Shown piece by piece: positions 1 through 12,782 of a DNA stretch of 64,000 bases. The position numbers and the translations under genes were made by a program. Origin of the DNA: Botryotinia globosa (Eukaryota > Ascomycota > Leotiomycetes > Helotiales > Sclerotiniaceae); the NCBI GenBank assembly GCA_014898425.1, contig RCSZ01000014.1:1550001-1614000 (forward strand), written 5' to 3'. The notes beneath the pieces were generated by a model that was not told the DNA's origin, searched no databases, and was given only the letters and a program-made list of their open reading frames with translations. Numbering within the stretch: position 1 is the first letter of the stretch; every line of letters starts with the position of its first letter.

Positions 1-17
1 TATATATGCCTAACCCT
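1..17. repeat. Right terminus of a truncated MITE at window edge
   Basis: The first bases (TATATATGCCTAACCCTA) nearly match the right end of the complete MITE that ends at 579 (TATATATGCCCAACCCTA). The window therefore appears to open at the last ~17 bp of a second copy. Only the terminus is visible. Confidence 0.45.
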
Positions 18-149
18 ACATCGTCCCTTCCTCGTACCTCACACCTCGTGGCTTTCTACAATATAACTAACTTTTCCCAATAAACCACTAATAACATTCC
101 ATCTTCCAATCGCACAGTCTTCCCAAAATGCAACAACTACCTACTACTA

Positions 150-579
150 GGGTTGGGCAAATTATATAATCCGGCTGAGGATTACATATTTTTATAATAT
201 AACGTTTTTTGATTGGTATAAAATATTACGCCAAGATTATGCACGTGATTTGACGGCCAATCAAACCCTTAGAATGAATGAAAGTGGGGAAAATTCAGAG
301 GTATTCTCCGATGGGTTGTCAAAAAAGCCATTATGGATTTTTATATCACATGATTTATATCACATAATTTATATCACATAATTTATATCACATGATTTAT
401 ATCATATGATATAAAATCATATGATTTCAGAAAAAAATCTTATTTTTAAGGATTTCGGCTTGATTTTTCTTTCAAATTTATTGTATAGGAAAAATCGATA
501 TATAATTTGCTTGACTAATATTACATATCATAATTTGTTGATCAATACGTTCAAATATTATATTATATATGCCCAACCC
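150..579. mobile_element. 430-bp TIR element (MITE) with TA target duplication
   Basis: The left end GGGTTGGGCAAATTATATAA is inverted at the right end (TATATGCCCAACCC), and TA flanks both sides (148-149 and 580-581). The interior is AT-rich. It contains tandem TTTATATCACATAA-like units (about 348-405) followed by the palindrome ATCATATGATATAAAATCATATGAT. There is no coding capacity; the 63-codon frame at 421 lies wholly inside. TA duplication and short TIRs fit a non-autonomous Tc1/mariner-type element, which is inference. Confidence 0.75.
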
Positions 580-581
580 TA

Positions 582-1123
582 CCTACTACCTACTACCTAC
601 CTACCTTGGTAACCTTCCTAACCCATCTCAACCTATCAAATAAAAACCCCTCAAACATACATTACCTAGAAACAATAGCCGGACCCTTCAACCACAAAAC
701 CTAATTCGAGCTTCCTATTCCATCCAAGAACATCGACAATCTATATATAAAACCTGCATGATGATAGAACGGCAAGTGCTTCCCTGTCCTGTTCATCATC
801 TTTCCCCGCAGCGAAGTGTGCTAGGCAAGGGTAGCTTTCGTGTTTGGAGAGTTAAAAAGGTCCCCATTGCTATCGTCTTATGGGAAATTTCAATTCGGTT
901 TTTGTGATTATTTCTTGATTCTCGTTTACGCGTTTTCGATATACTGTATATTCATTCACTGTTGTTTTGATCAAGTGGTTGATTGGAGAGGGAACGGATA
1001 AGGTTGTATTCTTTGACATTGATCGATCGAAGAGATATCCCAATAAACAAATCCATCACAAGATAACAAACGGGACGATTGAAAGAACTATCGAGATTCC
1101 AGTACAATAAGATTATTGTCAAA
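582..1123. other. 5' flank and leader of the CFEM gene
   Basis: No gene. CTAC/CCTA-rich DNA is followed by pyrimidine-rich stretches and the probable promoter and leader of the CFEM gene. ATG lies in a good context (GTCAAAATGAG). Confidence 0.5.
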
Positions 1124-1995
1124 ATGAGATTCTCAACCGCTTTCTCCATCGCTGGTACTTTCATCGCTGTCTCTGCACAGAATTTCGGTGCTGAACCTGC
1201 TTGCGCTGTAAGTTTCATTTGCTACTTCTCTCCCCTCTTCATCCAAATTCACCGCTCATCATCTATTCTATCTTCTCTCCTTTCGCTCCCTCTCCCTCTA
1301 CACTTTCCACCCCCCCTCCATAAATATACTTCCCTTCCCACTAACCCACCCACCAGGTCTCCTGTCTCCAAAGCGCCATCTCCGTCGCCGGCTGCGGCGC
1401 CACCGACCAAGCCTGCCAATGCGGCACCGCGCAAGCCGCCATCCAAACCGCCGTAACCCCCTGTCTCATCTCCGCGTGTAACGTCGACGAACTCGCGTCC
1501 GCCGCGAGCGTAGGCTTTGCTCTATGCTCATCATTCAGCGCCTCTGCCACGGCAGTCACTGGAAGTGTTACCACCCAAGCCATCACATCTGAGAATCCCG
1601 GCGGTCTCGCAAGCTCCACAACTGCAGATGTAAGCGCGACAGGAACCGCACTGAGCTCTAGCAATCCAGGTGGCGTTGTGAGCATTCTCACCAACACCAG
1701 CGTATCGTCTACTGCAAGCGCGAACGGTACTGCATTGACATCTTCGAATCCCGGAGGAGCAATCAGCTCGGCGATTTCTTCGGCATCGAGCTCAGTCAGT
1801 TCAGTTATTTCTTCGGCATCCAGCTCGGCCAGTGCAGCTGTTTCTTCAGCATTAAGCTCGGCATCTGCATCTGCATCCGCATCTTCATCTACAAGTTCAC
1901 CCGCTTCGGTTACAACAAACGCGGCGCCTGCAATGAGTGTTCAGATGGTGGGAGGATTGATGGGTGCGGTTTTGGGTGTCGTTGCTGTCTTGTAG
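1124..1995 (+). CDS. GPI-anchored CFEM-domain cell-surface protein
   Basis: Two exons (1124-1207, 1357-1995) give 240 residues. The 149-bp intron runs from GTAAGT to CACCAG and splits the CFEM domain after ACA. Residues 1-18 form a signal peptide ending VSA. The CFEM domain (about 25-85) shows PACAVSC, then AGC, CQC and three further Cys, i.e. the eight-cysteine pattern. The rest is a Ser/Ala/Thr-rich stalk with repeated SSNPGG motifs and long SSAS tracts, likely O-glycosylated. A hydrophobic C-terminus (MVGGLMGAVLGVVAVL) after a small-residue region fits a GPI signal. CFEM proteins act in heme/iron capture, wall integrity or host contact; which role applies here cannot be read from the sequence. 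Domain call is firm, function open. Confidence 0.92.
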
Positions 1996-2763
1996 GGGCT
2001 GGAGGGTTTATCTCGAATAAAAAGAATAATTTGTGGGGAGGGAAGAATTGGACGGATCGGTAATGAAACTTTGTTGCGATGTGATGAAATGGGGTGGTCA
2101 TATTTTAGGGTGGTAAATAATTGAAACCAATGAATGAGTGGATTAATTCTTCGATGAAATCTTTCCAGACTTGATAGAGATGATTATGATTTTGATACTG
2201 CTTGATTATTTAGGAAAAGATTTCTAGGCCATCAAACGCGCAACACGACGGTGACCTCAAGATCTAATCTTTCAACTGCTTACTTGATTTCGCACTTCAC
2301 ATCATGTCACAAAGAAATAATCACCATGATAATTCAGTCACAATTTCATCAATAACCATGCAATTCCATAGAATTGTATTTTCCCGCCAACTATCGAAAA
2401 AAGTAATGTGCCTTGCCTTCCTCAATTCATACCAACTGTATGATGTAATGCTACAATTGAATATCCATCAAACCCAAAGCAAAGCTCGCAAAAATTGTGT
2501 ATCCCGCAAAGTCTTTTCAAAGGCCGTCCAAATCATCAACTTAAAAAAGGAAAGAAATATCAAATAGCACAAGCAACTTTTCAGCCCGCCATTTTGTTTC
2601 GATAAACGAAGTGTCCATGAGGGAGATTTCAATCATCGTTGGACCGAGATCTAGGAAGATTTCAACTACTTTCCTTTAGATCCATCTTGTCTGGGAAGAA
2701 TTCAGCTACCCCCTAACAGACTAGATGTGGTTCAAATTAGACGTCATCTCATCCTCTCATCAT
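1996..2763. other. Intergenic, convergent 3' ends of CFEM and homocitrate synthase genes
   Basis: Holds the 3' flanks of two convergent genes. An 87-codon frame at 2304-2567 has no recognisable features and AT-rich, non-coding-like composition, so it is not called. Confidence 0.6.
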
Positions 2764-4478
<1,715 letters not shown>

Positions 4479-4797
4479 TTATGGCTGTTGATTGAGGTTG
4501 GTGAGGAAAGAACAAACTCTCGAATGGTGTTTGTTGTTGGTTCTCTCAAAGGAATTGAATTCTTCTTCTTCTTCTTCTTAAGATGGATAGAATATGGTTA
4601 GACAATAGAAGAATTATGTGGTAGATGGGAAAACCACGGTTGATAATGTTCAATTGATATGATAATAAAGTGAATTGATTCCAACAAGAGAGAGAGAGAA
4701 GAAAGAAAATTTCTCATGTACAAGAAGAAGAAGGTATTTATGCTTTCCAAGGAAAATCTTTCGAATGAGGAGGTATGACTATGACTACGACTATGGA

Positions 4798-4809
4798 TGA
4801 CTCTGACTC
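4798..4809. promoter_or_regulatory. Possible amino-acid-control (Gcn4/CpcA) half-site pair
   Basis: TGACTCTGACTC lies about 340 bp upstream of the homocitrate synthase ATG. Each TGACTC is one base short of the TGASTCA site used by Gcn4/CpcA/Cpc1. Amino-acid genes are typical targets of that regulator, but the match is imperfect and untested. Confidence 0.25.
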
Positions 4810-5059
4810 TGTTAGTGAATTGGGAGGTGTGTAGGGTTATGCAGATACACAACATACATAATGCATAAAAGATGCATAAAAGATGCTATAGTTTTTACAC
4901 TCCACCTGTTGTGAAGAGCGAAATCGGACCACTTTATTTTCATTTGTTAGTAAGGATTGATTATCATCACGTGCGATAAGCTTTGACCATTTTCTTAGGT
5001 AATCATGTCGTCCGTTGCATAACTTGCATTACATTAATCTTGGTTGTAATATTGGGAAA

Positions 5060-5170
5060 GTCGGTGAAGTCGGTGAAGTCGGTGAATGCGTGGATGCGTG
5101 GATGCGTGAATGCGTGAATGCGTGAATGCGTGAATGCTTGAATGCTTGAATCCTTGAATCCTTGAATGCT
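5060..5170. repeat. 9-bp minisatellite (GAATGCGTG-type)
   Basis: About 12 units of a 9-bp motif grade from GTCGGTGAA through GGATGCGTG and GAATGCGTG to GAATGCTTG and GAATCCTTG. The stepwise variants suggest expansion with ongoing mutation. Confidence 0.85.
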
Positions 5171-6173
5171 CTGATCTGAATCCCATTTGAATGCCTCGAG
5201 AATGTTTAAAGTTTGCCTGCCACTTGATTGCTTGAGTGCTTGATTGCTGTATGAAGTATATGAAGTGAAGCTTAGAGTACTAGGTAGCTATATGAAGCTA
5301 GGTGTAGTACAGTACAAGTACAGTCTTTACCTTATCGTCGACTAGAAACCTCTTTCCATATTATATTATATCACATGACATTCGTTGCATTGCATCGCTG
5401 TACACTACCTAGGTACTCATGGCAACAATAATAATATATATCGTCCTCCCTCCCCGTCTCCTTTTTTGACTGCTCACACTGCACAACACTCTTAGATAGT
5501 GCTCTCTTGGGGTGACAGACCAAAGTGTTGGTAGCTCATCGTGTTACCAGGCCGCCATCATCCATATGGGAAAACTTCCACCACAGGACGAGTCAATGAT
5601 AATTATCGTCTCAGCCAGCCAAAACCGTACACCTGAAGGCGGTCGACTCACCTCTCGTGCGCCTATCTGTTGCGACCAACCATACCTAGGTACCTCGAGC
5701 TGAATTCCACTTGATGAGCATTGTACTTTCTTTCTCTCGGAATTTTGCTGTTCCCATTCCAGATTTGACGCCAATTGATATCTCGTTGGATCACCCACAA
5801 TCCATTTCAGATGGCTTGCAGTGCACAAGAGATGAGGAGATAACCAACCGTGAATTGTTTCTCTATCAATCGATATTCATGGCATGCGCGAGCACCGGTA
5901 ATCTCTTGGCTCCCACACCCGACTTCATTTGACGGAGAGGCAAGAGAGACGTCTGAATTTGGTCTCTTCCAGACCGTTGATCGTCTGCTGTGCTGTATTT
6001 GATATACCAATACAATCAAGTGCAGTCTGGAAAATTGTTTTGCCTCGTCCGAAGTGTGAAAAGCATTTACATTTTTATGGCATTGTCTCGTCCGAACCAT
6101 GCGGATTGGCATATATGGATGGCACTAGCAATGAATGTTGCTTGGTCAGCAATTCAAAAAGAAATGCCCAATT

Positions 6174-6274
6174 TCCCGTGTTCCCGCGTTCCTGTGTTCC
6201 TGTGTTTCTGTGTTGTAACTTGTTTCTGTGTTGTAACTTGTTCCTGTGTTCCTGTGTTTCTGTGTTGTAACTTG
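6174..6274. repeat. Short tandem cluster of TTCCTGTGT / TTGTAACTTG units
   Basis: TTCCTGTGT-like 9-mers and a TTTCTGTGTTGTAACTTG unit are repeated three times within about 100 bp. Not coding. Confidence 0.7.
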
Positions 6275-7073
6275 TGTGTACTCCGTAAGCACAAACTCAA
6301 CCACAGGTCCACAACAACACACCAGGGATCCTTTTGACGTAATCTGCTCCGTAATCTACTCGTAATCCAGAGTTGGGTCCAGTTACGAGTGGCTTCCGCG
6401 GCAGCAAGGTTGTCTATCTTATCCATCAATGATAAGGCCAGCCCAGATGGCAATGGCAAAACAAAAAGCAAGTGCTTTTGATTCTCAAATTCGATTCTTC
6501 CATTCTAAATATAACATCGCTGTACCCAATTTCATCATCGTTCCTGATGGCGCTTCATATTGTTTCAAATCTTCCTGCACGTGTGTCAATTCAGCCTTGC
6601 AATATACGATCCCTCCCAATCATACCCTACGATCCATCTCTGTTCGTTGACAACTTGACATGAGGAAACGAAATGGCTTCATAAAGGGTTTAACCTTAAA
6701 AGATTGGATCTTGGAGGGCCAAGTCGTATAGTCTGCAATCAGTTCTACGATTGAACCAATCATGGTTACCAATTTGCTTACCTCATAACTGACATAAGCC
6801 TCTTTGTCGATATCATTGGCATGTCCGTGTTGTTGTCGTATACCTCGCACTCAAGATACTCCGCAATGCCGACATCTACATTATCAACAAATTTGCACTG
6901 CCTGGTGTTGGAATTATTAAAGGTCACTGGATGCCTCTCAAGTTCAACATGTCAAGCTGCAATCATCTTTCTAAACATTCTCCTCGGTTTCCATTCTCAT
7001 CGTTTCTCCAGTTCAGAGTAACATTTATTGCTTCTCTCCCTTCCTTATCCCTCGCTTCACAGCCGATATCAAA

Positions 7074-8216
7074 ATGGCGAATATAACTTCTATTTCAGAT
7101 TCAACTCAAATGTCTAATTTAACTCATTCCGATGGACATGGTGGTGGTTACGGCAACGTGACTTTACTCATGGATTCAAGTTTGTGTACACTTGAAACTT
7201 GTGATCTTTCCATGTCAGCTTTCCTGTATCGACCAACCGTAGTTGGAAATGCCATATTCGCCGGTGTGTTCGCGGTACTCTGTATTGGGCAGTTGGCTCT
7301 AGGGATTAAGTTCAAAACATGGGGATATATGGGTGCTATGCTTCTTGGATTGGTATGTTCTACACTTGTCAAGGTCCACCCCACGGTTTAATCAGAAGTG
7401 GATATGAATACAAACGAAGTTGAAGATTACAAGACTAACTTTCTCGTCCATCAGTTCACCGAAGTCATCGGTTATATTGCCAGAGTTCTCATTTATGAAT
7501 ATCCTTTCGACAACGATTACTTCCTAATGTATCTCATCACTCTAACCATCGCCCCTGCTTTCCTCACCGCAGCGATCTACCTTTGCCTGTCTCGAATCGT
7601 CATTATTTACGGCCAAGAAATCTCTCGCTTCAGACCAGCAACATATACCATCATCTTCTGCGCCTGTGATATCATCTCCCTCGTGCTCCAAGCCGCTGGT
7701 GGCGCCATCGCTTCAACTGCCGATAACCTTGACGATAAAGAATTGGGCAAAAATATCATGTTAGCAGGTCTCGCTTTCCAAGTCTTTTCCCTCATCCTCT
7801 TCGCCATTCTCTGCACGGAGTTCGCATGGAGAGTTCGCCGCGCAAAAGGATCCTGGAATCCTCGCTACACCGATCTTGTTTCTTCCGCTTTCTTCAAATC
7901 TTTCCTCGGCGGACTTTGCCTCGCGACAGTTACTATCCTCATTCGTTCCATCTACAGATGTGTAGAACTATCGGGTGGCTTCAATGGCCCCCTTTTCATT
8001 GGTCATGAGGTCGAGTTTATGATTTTGGAAGGTGTCATGATTGCTATTGCGTGTATAGGACTTACAGTAATACATCCGGGAATTGCCATGAGAGGAGCGT
8101 GGTTGGAAGCAAACTTTAAGTTTAGAAGCAAGCACGACGGATTGGAACAATTGAAGAGGGTGAGCAATGGAAGTGACATTGAAATGGAGAGTGGGAAGGT
8201 CTTTACGAGGGAATGA
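7074..8216 (+). CDS. RTA1-like seven-helix membrane protein
   Basis: Two exons (7074-7352, 7455-8216) give 346 residues. The 102-bp intron has GTATGT, a GACTAAC branch site and CAG. The exon-2 frame opens earlier, but the splice removes those codons and joins LLGL to FTEVIGYIAR, giving the usual RTA1 order. An extracellular N-terminus with potential N-glycosylation sites (NITS, NLTH, NVTL) precedes seven hydrophobic helices. Family-typical segments are visible: CDIISLVLQAAGG, then EVEFMILEG and the late VIHPG. The tail (FKFRSKHDGLEQLKR...) is charged and cytosolic. RTA1/RSB1/RTM1-type proteins are linked to sphingoid-base export and resistance to toxic lipids or drugs in yeast; for this paralogue the substrate is unknown. 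Confidence 0.92.
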
Positions 8217-8752
8217 GAGGGTGGATGAGTTGATGGAGAGTCTTGACAAATCATAAACACGATACCTTTTCTTTTTTCCTTGGATTTACGATTTTCCTTT
8301 GGGTAAAGGCAGACTTCTATACATTTCTACCTTTTAGGGAGTTCTACAGATGGGATGACGGCAACAGGAGTTCGAGAGCATTTGCCACGGTAGATGGATA
8401 TTCATGTTCAACATATATATACGTATGTATGTATCATAGATTGCAGTTACGATAGAGTATTATTAGTGATACCATTTCATTTGTTCATTTATTTTAGATT
8501 CAATCAATCATCGTATCTCATAGAAGTACATGCGCAATCTTTTGAACGTTTTGTGACACGGAGGAGCTTTGAACTAAGATTCCATTTGATAGAAATATCT
8601 GTTTTTGTCTGTTGATTGACCTACCTAATCAGATTGGATTATAATCATCATCATAACCATAATGGTTGCAGATGCAGATGTACAATACATAGCCTACATT
8701 TACCACGGATGAATAAATGTATAAATGTATAAATAAATAAATAAACAAACAT
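8217..8752. other. 3' flank of the RTA1-like gene
   Basis: No gene. Contains short TGTATG and AATAAATA repeats up to the foldback element. Small frames here are short and featureless. Confidence 0.5.
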
Positions 8753-8754
8753 TA

Positions 8755-9708
8755 AGTCAACCACCCTACTTTCGGGTCACTTTTGTTTTGGGCTATTCTT
8801 TTACACTAAAAATCACTTTTTGGTTTATCAATATCTTTATCAACATCTTTATCAATATTGAATAAAATTTAATAAAATTTAATATATATATAATTTGAAT
8901 TATTTTAAGCTTATCTTAGAATTTGTAGATTTTTAATATTTTTCTAGATCGATTTCTAAAGCTTCAAAATATCGATTTTCTATTTATATGTAAACTATAT
9001 ATAAATTATATATAAACTATATATAAACTATATATAAACTATATATAAACTATATATAAACTATATATAAACTATATATAAACTATATATAAACTACATA
9101 AAAATTATATATAAATTTAAAATCTTCTAAAATCTTCAATGACTTTTTAACAACAATTATTAAAAGAAAATTATATATCTTTTTGAAAAATTCAAATCTG
9201 AATCTATATAGAAATTTTAAAAAAAAATGAAAAAAAAAAATGAATAGATATAGAGATATAGCATACAGTGAGTTGAGAATAATATAAACAATCCCTGCAA
9301 TTTTGAAAATATCTTTTTAACTATTTATTCATAAGAAACCTTTTATTTTTTGAAGATTTTCCAAGATGAATATTTTATAAATTTATAATAAGATTTTATT
9401 ATTTATTTTTAGCTATTTTTCTTTAAAAGGTATTCTAGATTTTATAAAAATTTAAATTTATACATAATTTCTATATAAACTGAAAATCGATATTTTGAAG
9501 CCTCAGAAATCGATCTATAAAAAATCTAAAAATCTAAATTTTTTAAAATAGATTCAAAATAGATTCAAAATAACTTGAATTATAGAAATATAAGTTTTTA
9601 TTAAATTATATTCAATATTAATTAAAAATATTAATAGATTAAAAAAGTGATTTTTGGTGTAAAAGGGTGGCCCGAAAGAGGGGTGGCCCGAAAGTAGGGT
9701 GGTCGATT
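8755..9708. mobile_element. Foldback element, family A copy 1 (954 bp)
   Basis: Begins AGTCAACCACCCTACTTTCG and ends with the inverse (CGAAAGTAGGGTGGTCGATT). The arms stay inverted for a few hundred bases: TCTAAAGCTTCAAAATATCG on the left is mirrored near 9480-9515. The left flank is TA; the right flank reads GA, probably TA altered by mutation. Each arm tip carries a doubled TTCGGGYCAC module. No ORF. An internal ATAAACTATAT 11-bp tandem array (about 8990-9098) makes this copy longer than the other two. Copies 2 and 3 are at 44377 and 47414. Confidence 0.85.
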
Positions 9709-10397
9709 GATATCTTCATATCGATCGATAGATCGATCGATGAAGAATCCGTGGAATGAATAAATATCCATCAAGCGATATGAAAAAGGTCTACTCTACT
9801 CTACTCTACTCCATCAACAATCGTAGGTTTGCCATGGATGGAGGGAATGTAAATAGTAAATATAGAATTTCGCAGAAGGAAAAAAAATTAAGTTTCTCGA
9901 CTACGACGACAGTACAACGACGACGACGAAAAATCAATAACTCCCCCCCAAAAATGAGATACGTGAGATAACTTAATATACAATACGTTACTGTCATGCT
10001 CTAAAATCAAAAGGTGATTTGCTTTCATCCCCCCTCGATTCTATAGTATAGATTATGTATAGATTCTATTACAGTACCAAAAGAATATTCCAAGGAAAAG
10101 AAGTAATATACCTATAGAGCTTCCCTTAGAAATTAAGTACCAAAAAAGAATTTCTCAGTTGAAATACATATATGTATGGACGTGGGATATCAGGCGAAAT
10201 TAAAATTACTCTATACAAATCTCTAAACGTGTTATTTCGCCATGCCTTCCTTTCCCATTGATTCAACCCATCGTCTCTCTAATGTGTGTCCATTAAATCC
10301 ACATGTTACGCCTATGTACGACGTATGTATGCAATAATCATATCTATCTATCCCTCAATCATAAAGTCGTTTCCCATTCAAAATAAAGACCCAGCTT
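9709..10397. other. 3' flank of PRM1
   Basis: No gene. AT-rich sequence with a CTACT tandem (about 9790-9810), a C-run and an A-run, and the 3' region of the minus-strand PRM1 gene. Confidence 0.5.
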
Positions 10398-12782
10398 TCA
10401 AATTCTTCTCGGCGGGGCTCCCCATCCGGATGATTTCTCATCTCCCTCTTCCAAATGTCCATAACTACTCGTAGCTCTCATCTGCATATCATCCGCCTCC
10501 CATGATTCTTGAGACTTCTCATCTCTAACCCATGGTCCCCGATTCCTATTAACTCTTCCTGCGGGAACCACTCCCAATCGCTCTATCGGTGCAATTGATG
10601 CTTCGTATGTGGGCGCCGGGGCACCATTATACGGAAGATCATCTGAAGCACCATCACCTCCTCCAAACGGCATTCGCGTTATCGAATCCCCACCTGCCCT
10701 CATATGTTCCTGATGCCAACCATCGTTTCCACTGGCACCGAATTTCTCCCGTGAGATCTCCGGCAGATGTTGGTTAGGAGCTTCGACATCGGTATTGCGA
10801 TAGAGTGAAGTCGGTGCTGAGCCACCTTCCGCGCGCGATTTATCTCTTCCACACATGCCAATTATCACACGGATTAACCCGATGAGAACGATGGCGAAAT
10901 AGAGAATAACGAGTGCGGTAGAAATGAGAGCTTCTTGTCTTATGACCGCTTCCAATTTCTTTCCCACCTTAATCACAGCGTCTGTAATCTCGTCTGTGGT
11001 GCTCGTAGCAGGGTTGGCGAGAAAATTATCGTCTGCCGTTGAATTCGTGAGAGAGGCAGCTGCACCGAGTGAAAAGACGTCTGGTTGGAATTCGGGGAAT
11101 TCTACATGAGCGTGATCACTAACCCATGTAAGACCCTTTTCAATACCCGCAATTTTGAGTCCAACCAAACATTCAAAGACACCCATAATAGGTTTGTAGA
11201 GGATGGTACCACCAAATGTGACATTGAGAGCATTGGTCATCTCATCAGTGAAAACATTCAAGGTCTCATTGATAGCTCCTGTTGTCGTATTAACCCAACC
11301 AAAAACATTATCGTTGATTTCCGTGTTCGTATTATTGATGACAGAATTAGCCCCTAAAGCCCAAGATTCCGATGCATTATTCAAAGCTTTGACGACATGT
11401 TCTGCAAAGTCTCCAACTTCGGCTGCGAGCGCCGGGATTTCTTTTTCGAGGGTTTTTAAGATAATGTATTGACAGAGACAGGTAAAGAGGCCCGCCAACC
11501 CGAGAGCCAAAACGAAAAGTGCTGGGATAGATGTCGCATATGCGATAAACCATCTTGCCAAGATTTGATTCTTTTGGCTCTTGAACCTCCTCGAAAGTTT
11601 GAGGCCGAATTGTGAAGTATAGGGACGATGAGCTTGATAGAGAATATCCAGTTCGTTAGTATAGTTTTGACTTTTGAGTAAGGCGGCTCGTCTTTGCATA
11701 CTACGCCAACCCCAAATTTCACGGTAGGCCATGGGAATACAAACGAGGATTGCAGCCATGATGAGGACGATGAGCATAATTTTCTTGGCTGTGTCGAGGG
11801 TTTTAACGAGACCGACGAAAAAGTCTTGAATGGCGGTGTTGTCGGAACAAAATGTCAGGGCCTTCTTTTGAGGAACTGGGAAGACCGAATCATCGAACTT
11901 GTAAGCGATCATGGATTCATTCACGAGTTTCTTTACCTCTTCAAATGGAAGTTTGATGATGTTATCGGTGAAGTTTTGGACTTGGTCGAATGTTGGAAGG
12001 GATGCATTGAGTTTGGCGAGATCGGCGTCCATGGTTGTAGGATCGATTTGAATGGAATTGAGTTTGCTGATCTCTTTACTAAAGTCGATTGATGGCGGTG
12101 AAGTACTGCTTCCAAAGATACCACCGATATTGATCTTCGACAAGAAGCCATTGAGATCATCTTCGAATGATTTGAGTCCAGATGACATATCTCCGGTGAT
12201 GGTATCGATGGACTTGTTCATGAAAGCGCCAACGTCTTCGATCATTTGTATAGCGACTTGAAGACTCCCGGTAATGGCCAAGGTGATGAGACACATGTAT
12301 GTTGAGGTCATCATATGAATAACGAAAAGAACAATCTCTTCAACACCAGTGAGACTCATGTAAAGCATTTGCATCATACCATTAACAGCTTTTGTGATAC
12401 CAGCAGCGGCCATGCTGTTCACACCCTGAGAGAGATAATGGGGCATAGAAGCCATAGCACTTCCGACATTCTCAACACTACTACAGGCTGATAATGCTTC
12501 GGTTTTGGCTGAAGCGATATCTCCTTTGACACCAGCCAAAGAAATAAGGAGCCGGACGATGATAAGTAGCAAGAGAATTGTCCATCTGTTGATCCATGTC
12601 TGTGATAAGCGTGCTCGAAGACCGAGGTATGGTGTATAGTAGTCATCGGCAGGTGCAGCATTTATATTTCGATTGACACCGTAAGGGTGCATCTCGTGGC
12701 CGCTGTTGATGGAAGAATCGTTGGAAGGAGCGTGAGAATGTTGGATCTTCTGAGAAGCTATGTAGCCCTTAAAAGCATCCAT
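10398..12782 (-). CDS. prm1: Plasma-membrane fusion protein PRM1
   Basis: Single exon, 794 residues, no intron. PRM1 is a multipass glycoprotein that stabilises plasma-membrane fusion during mating and, in filamentous fungi, hyphal or germling fusion. The N-terminus carries YYTPYLGLRARLSQTWINRW directly before TM1 (about 67-85), the typical PRM1 opening. Further membrane segments lie near 137-180 (weaker), 335-355, 412-440 and 612-635. Two large extracellular loops carry many N-glycosylation motifs (NAS, NFT, NES, NAS, NTT, NET, NVT, NST) and heptad-like regions. The cytosolic tail is long and low-complexity, ending GWGAPPRRI. Length is a little above 700-750-residue relatives because of this tail. 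The sequence looks intact. Confidence 0.95.
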   Translation of the reverse strand: MDAFKGYIASQKIQHSHAPSNDSSINSGHEMHPYGVNRNINAAPADDYYTPYLGLRARLSQTWINRWTILLLLIIVRLLISLAGVKGDIASAKTEALSACSSVENVGSAMASMPHYLSQGVNSMAAAGITKAVNGMMQMLYMSLTGVEEIVLFVIHMMTSTYMCLITLAITGSLQVAIQMIEDVGAFMNKSIDTITGDMSSGLKSFEDDLNGFLSKINIGGIFGSSTSPPSIDFSKEISKLNSIQIDPTTMDADLAKLNASLPTFDQVQNFTDNIIKLPFEEVKKLVNESMIAYKFDDSVFPVPQKKALTFCSDNTAIQDFFVGLVKTLDTAKKIMLIVLIMAAILVCIPMAYREIWGWRSMQRRAALLKSQNYTNELDILYQAHRPYTSQFGLKLSRRFKSQKNQILARWFIAYATSIPALFVLALGLAGLFTCLCQYIILKTLEKEIPALAAEVGDFAEHVVKALNNASESWALGANSVINNTNTEINDNVFGWVNTTTGAINETLNVFTDEMTNALNVTFGGTILYKPIMGVFECLVGLKIAGIEKGLTWVSDHAHVEFPEFQPDVFSLGAAASLTNSTADDNFLANPATSTTDEITDAVIKVGKKLEAVIRQEALISTALVILYFAIVLIGLIRVIIGMCGRDKSRAEGGSAPTSLYRNTDVEAPNQHLPEISREKFGASGNDGWHQEHMRAGGDSITRMPFGGGDGASDDLPYNGAPAPTYEASIAPIERLGVVPAGRVNRNRGPWVRDEKSQESWEADDMQMRATSSYGHLEEGDEKSSGWGAPPRRI

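Noticed and set aside
1341..1697. 118-codon minus-strand frame over the CFEM gene
   Set aside because: Antisense shadow of the GC-rich CFEM exon.
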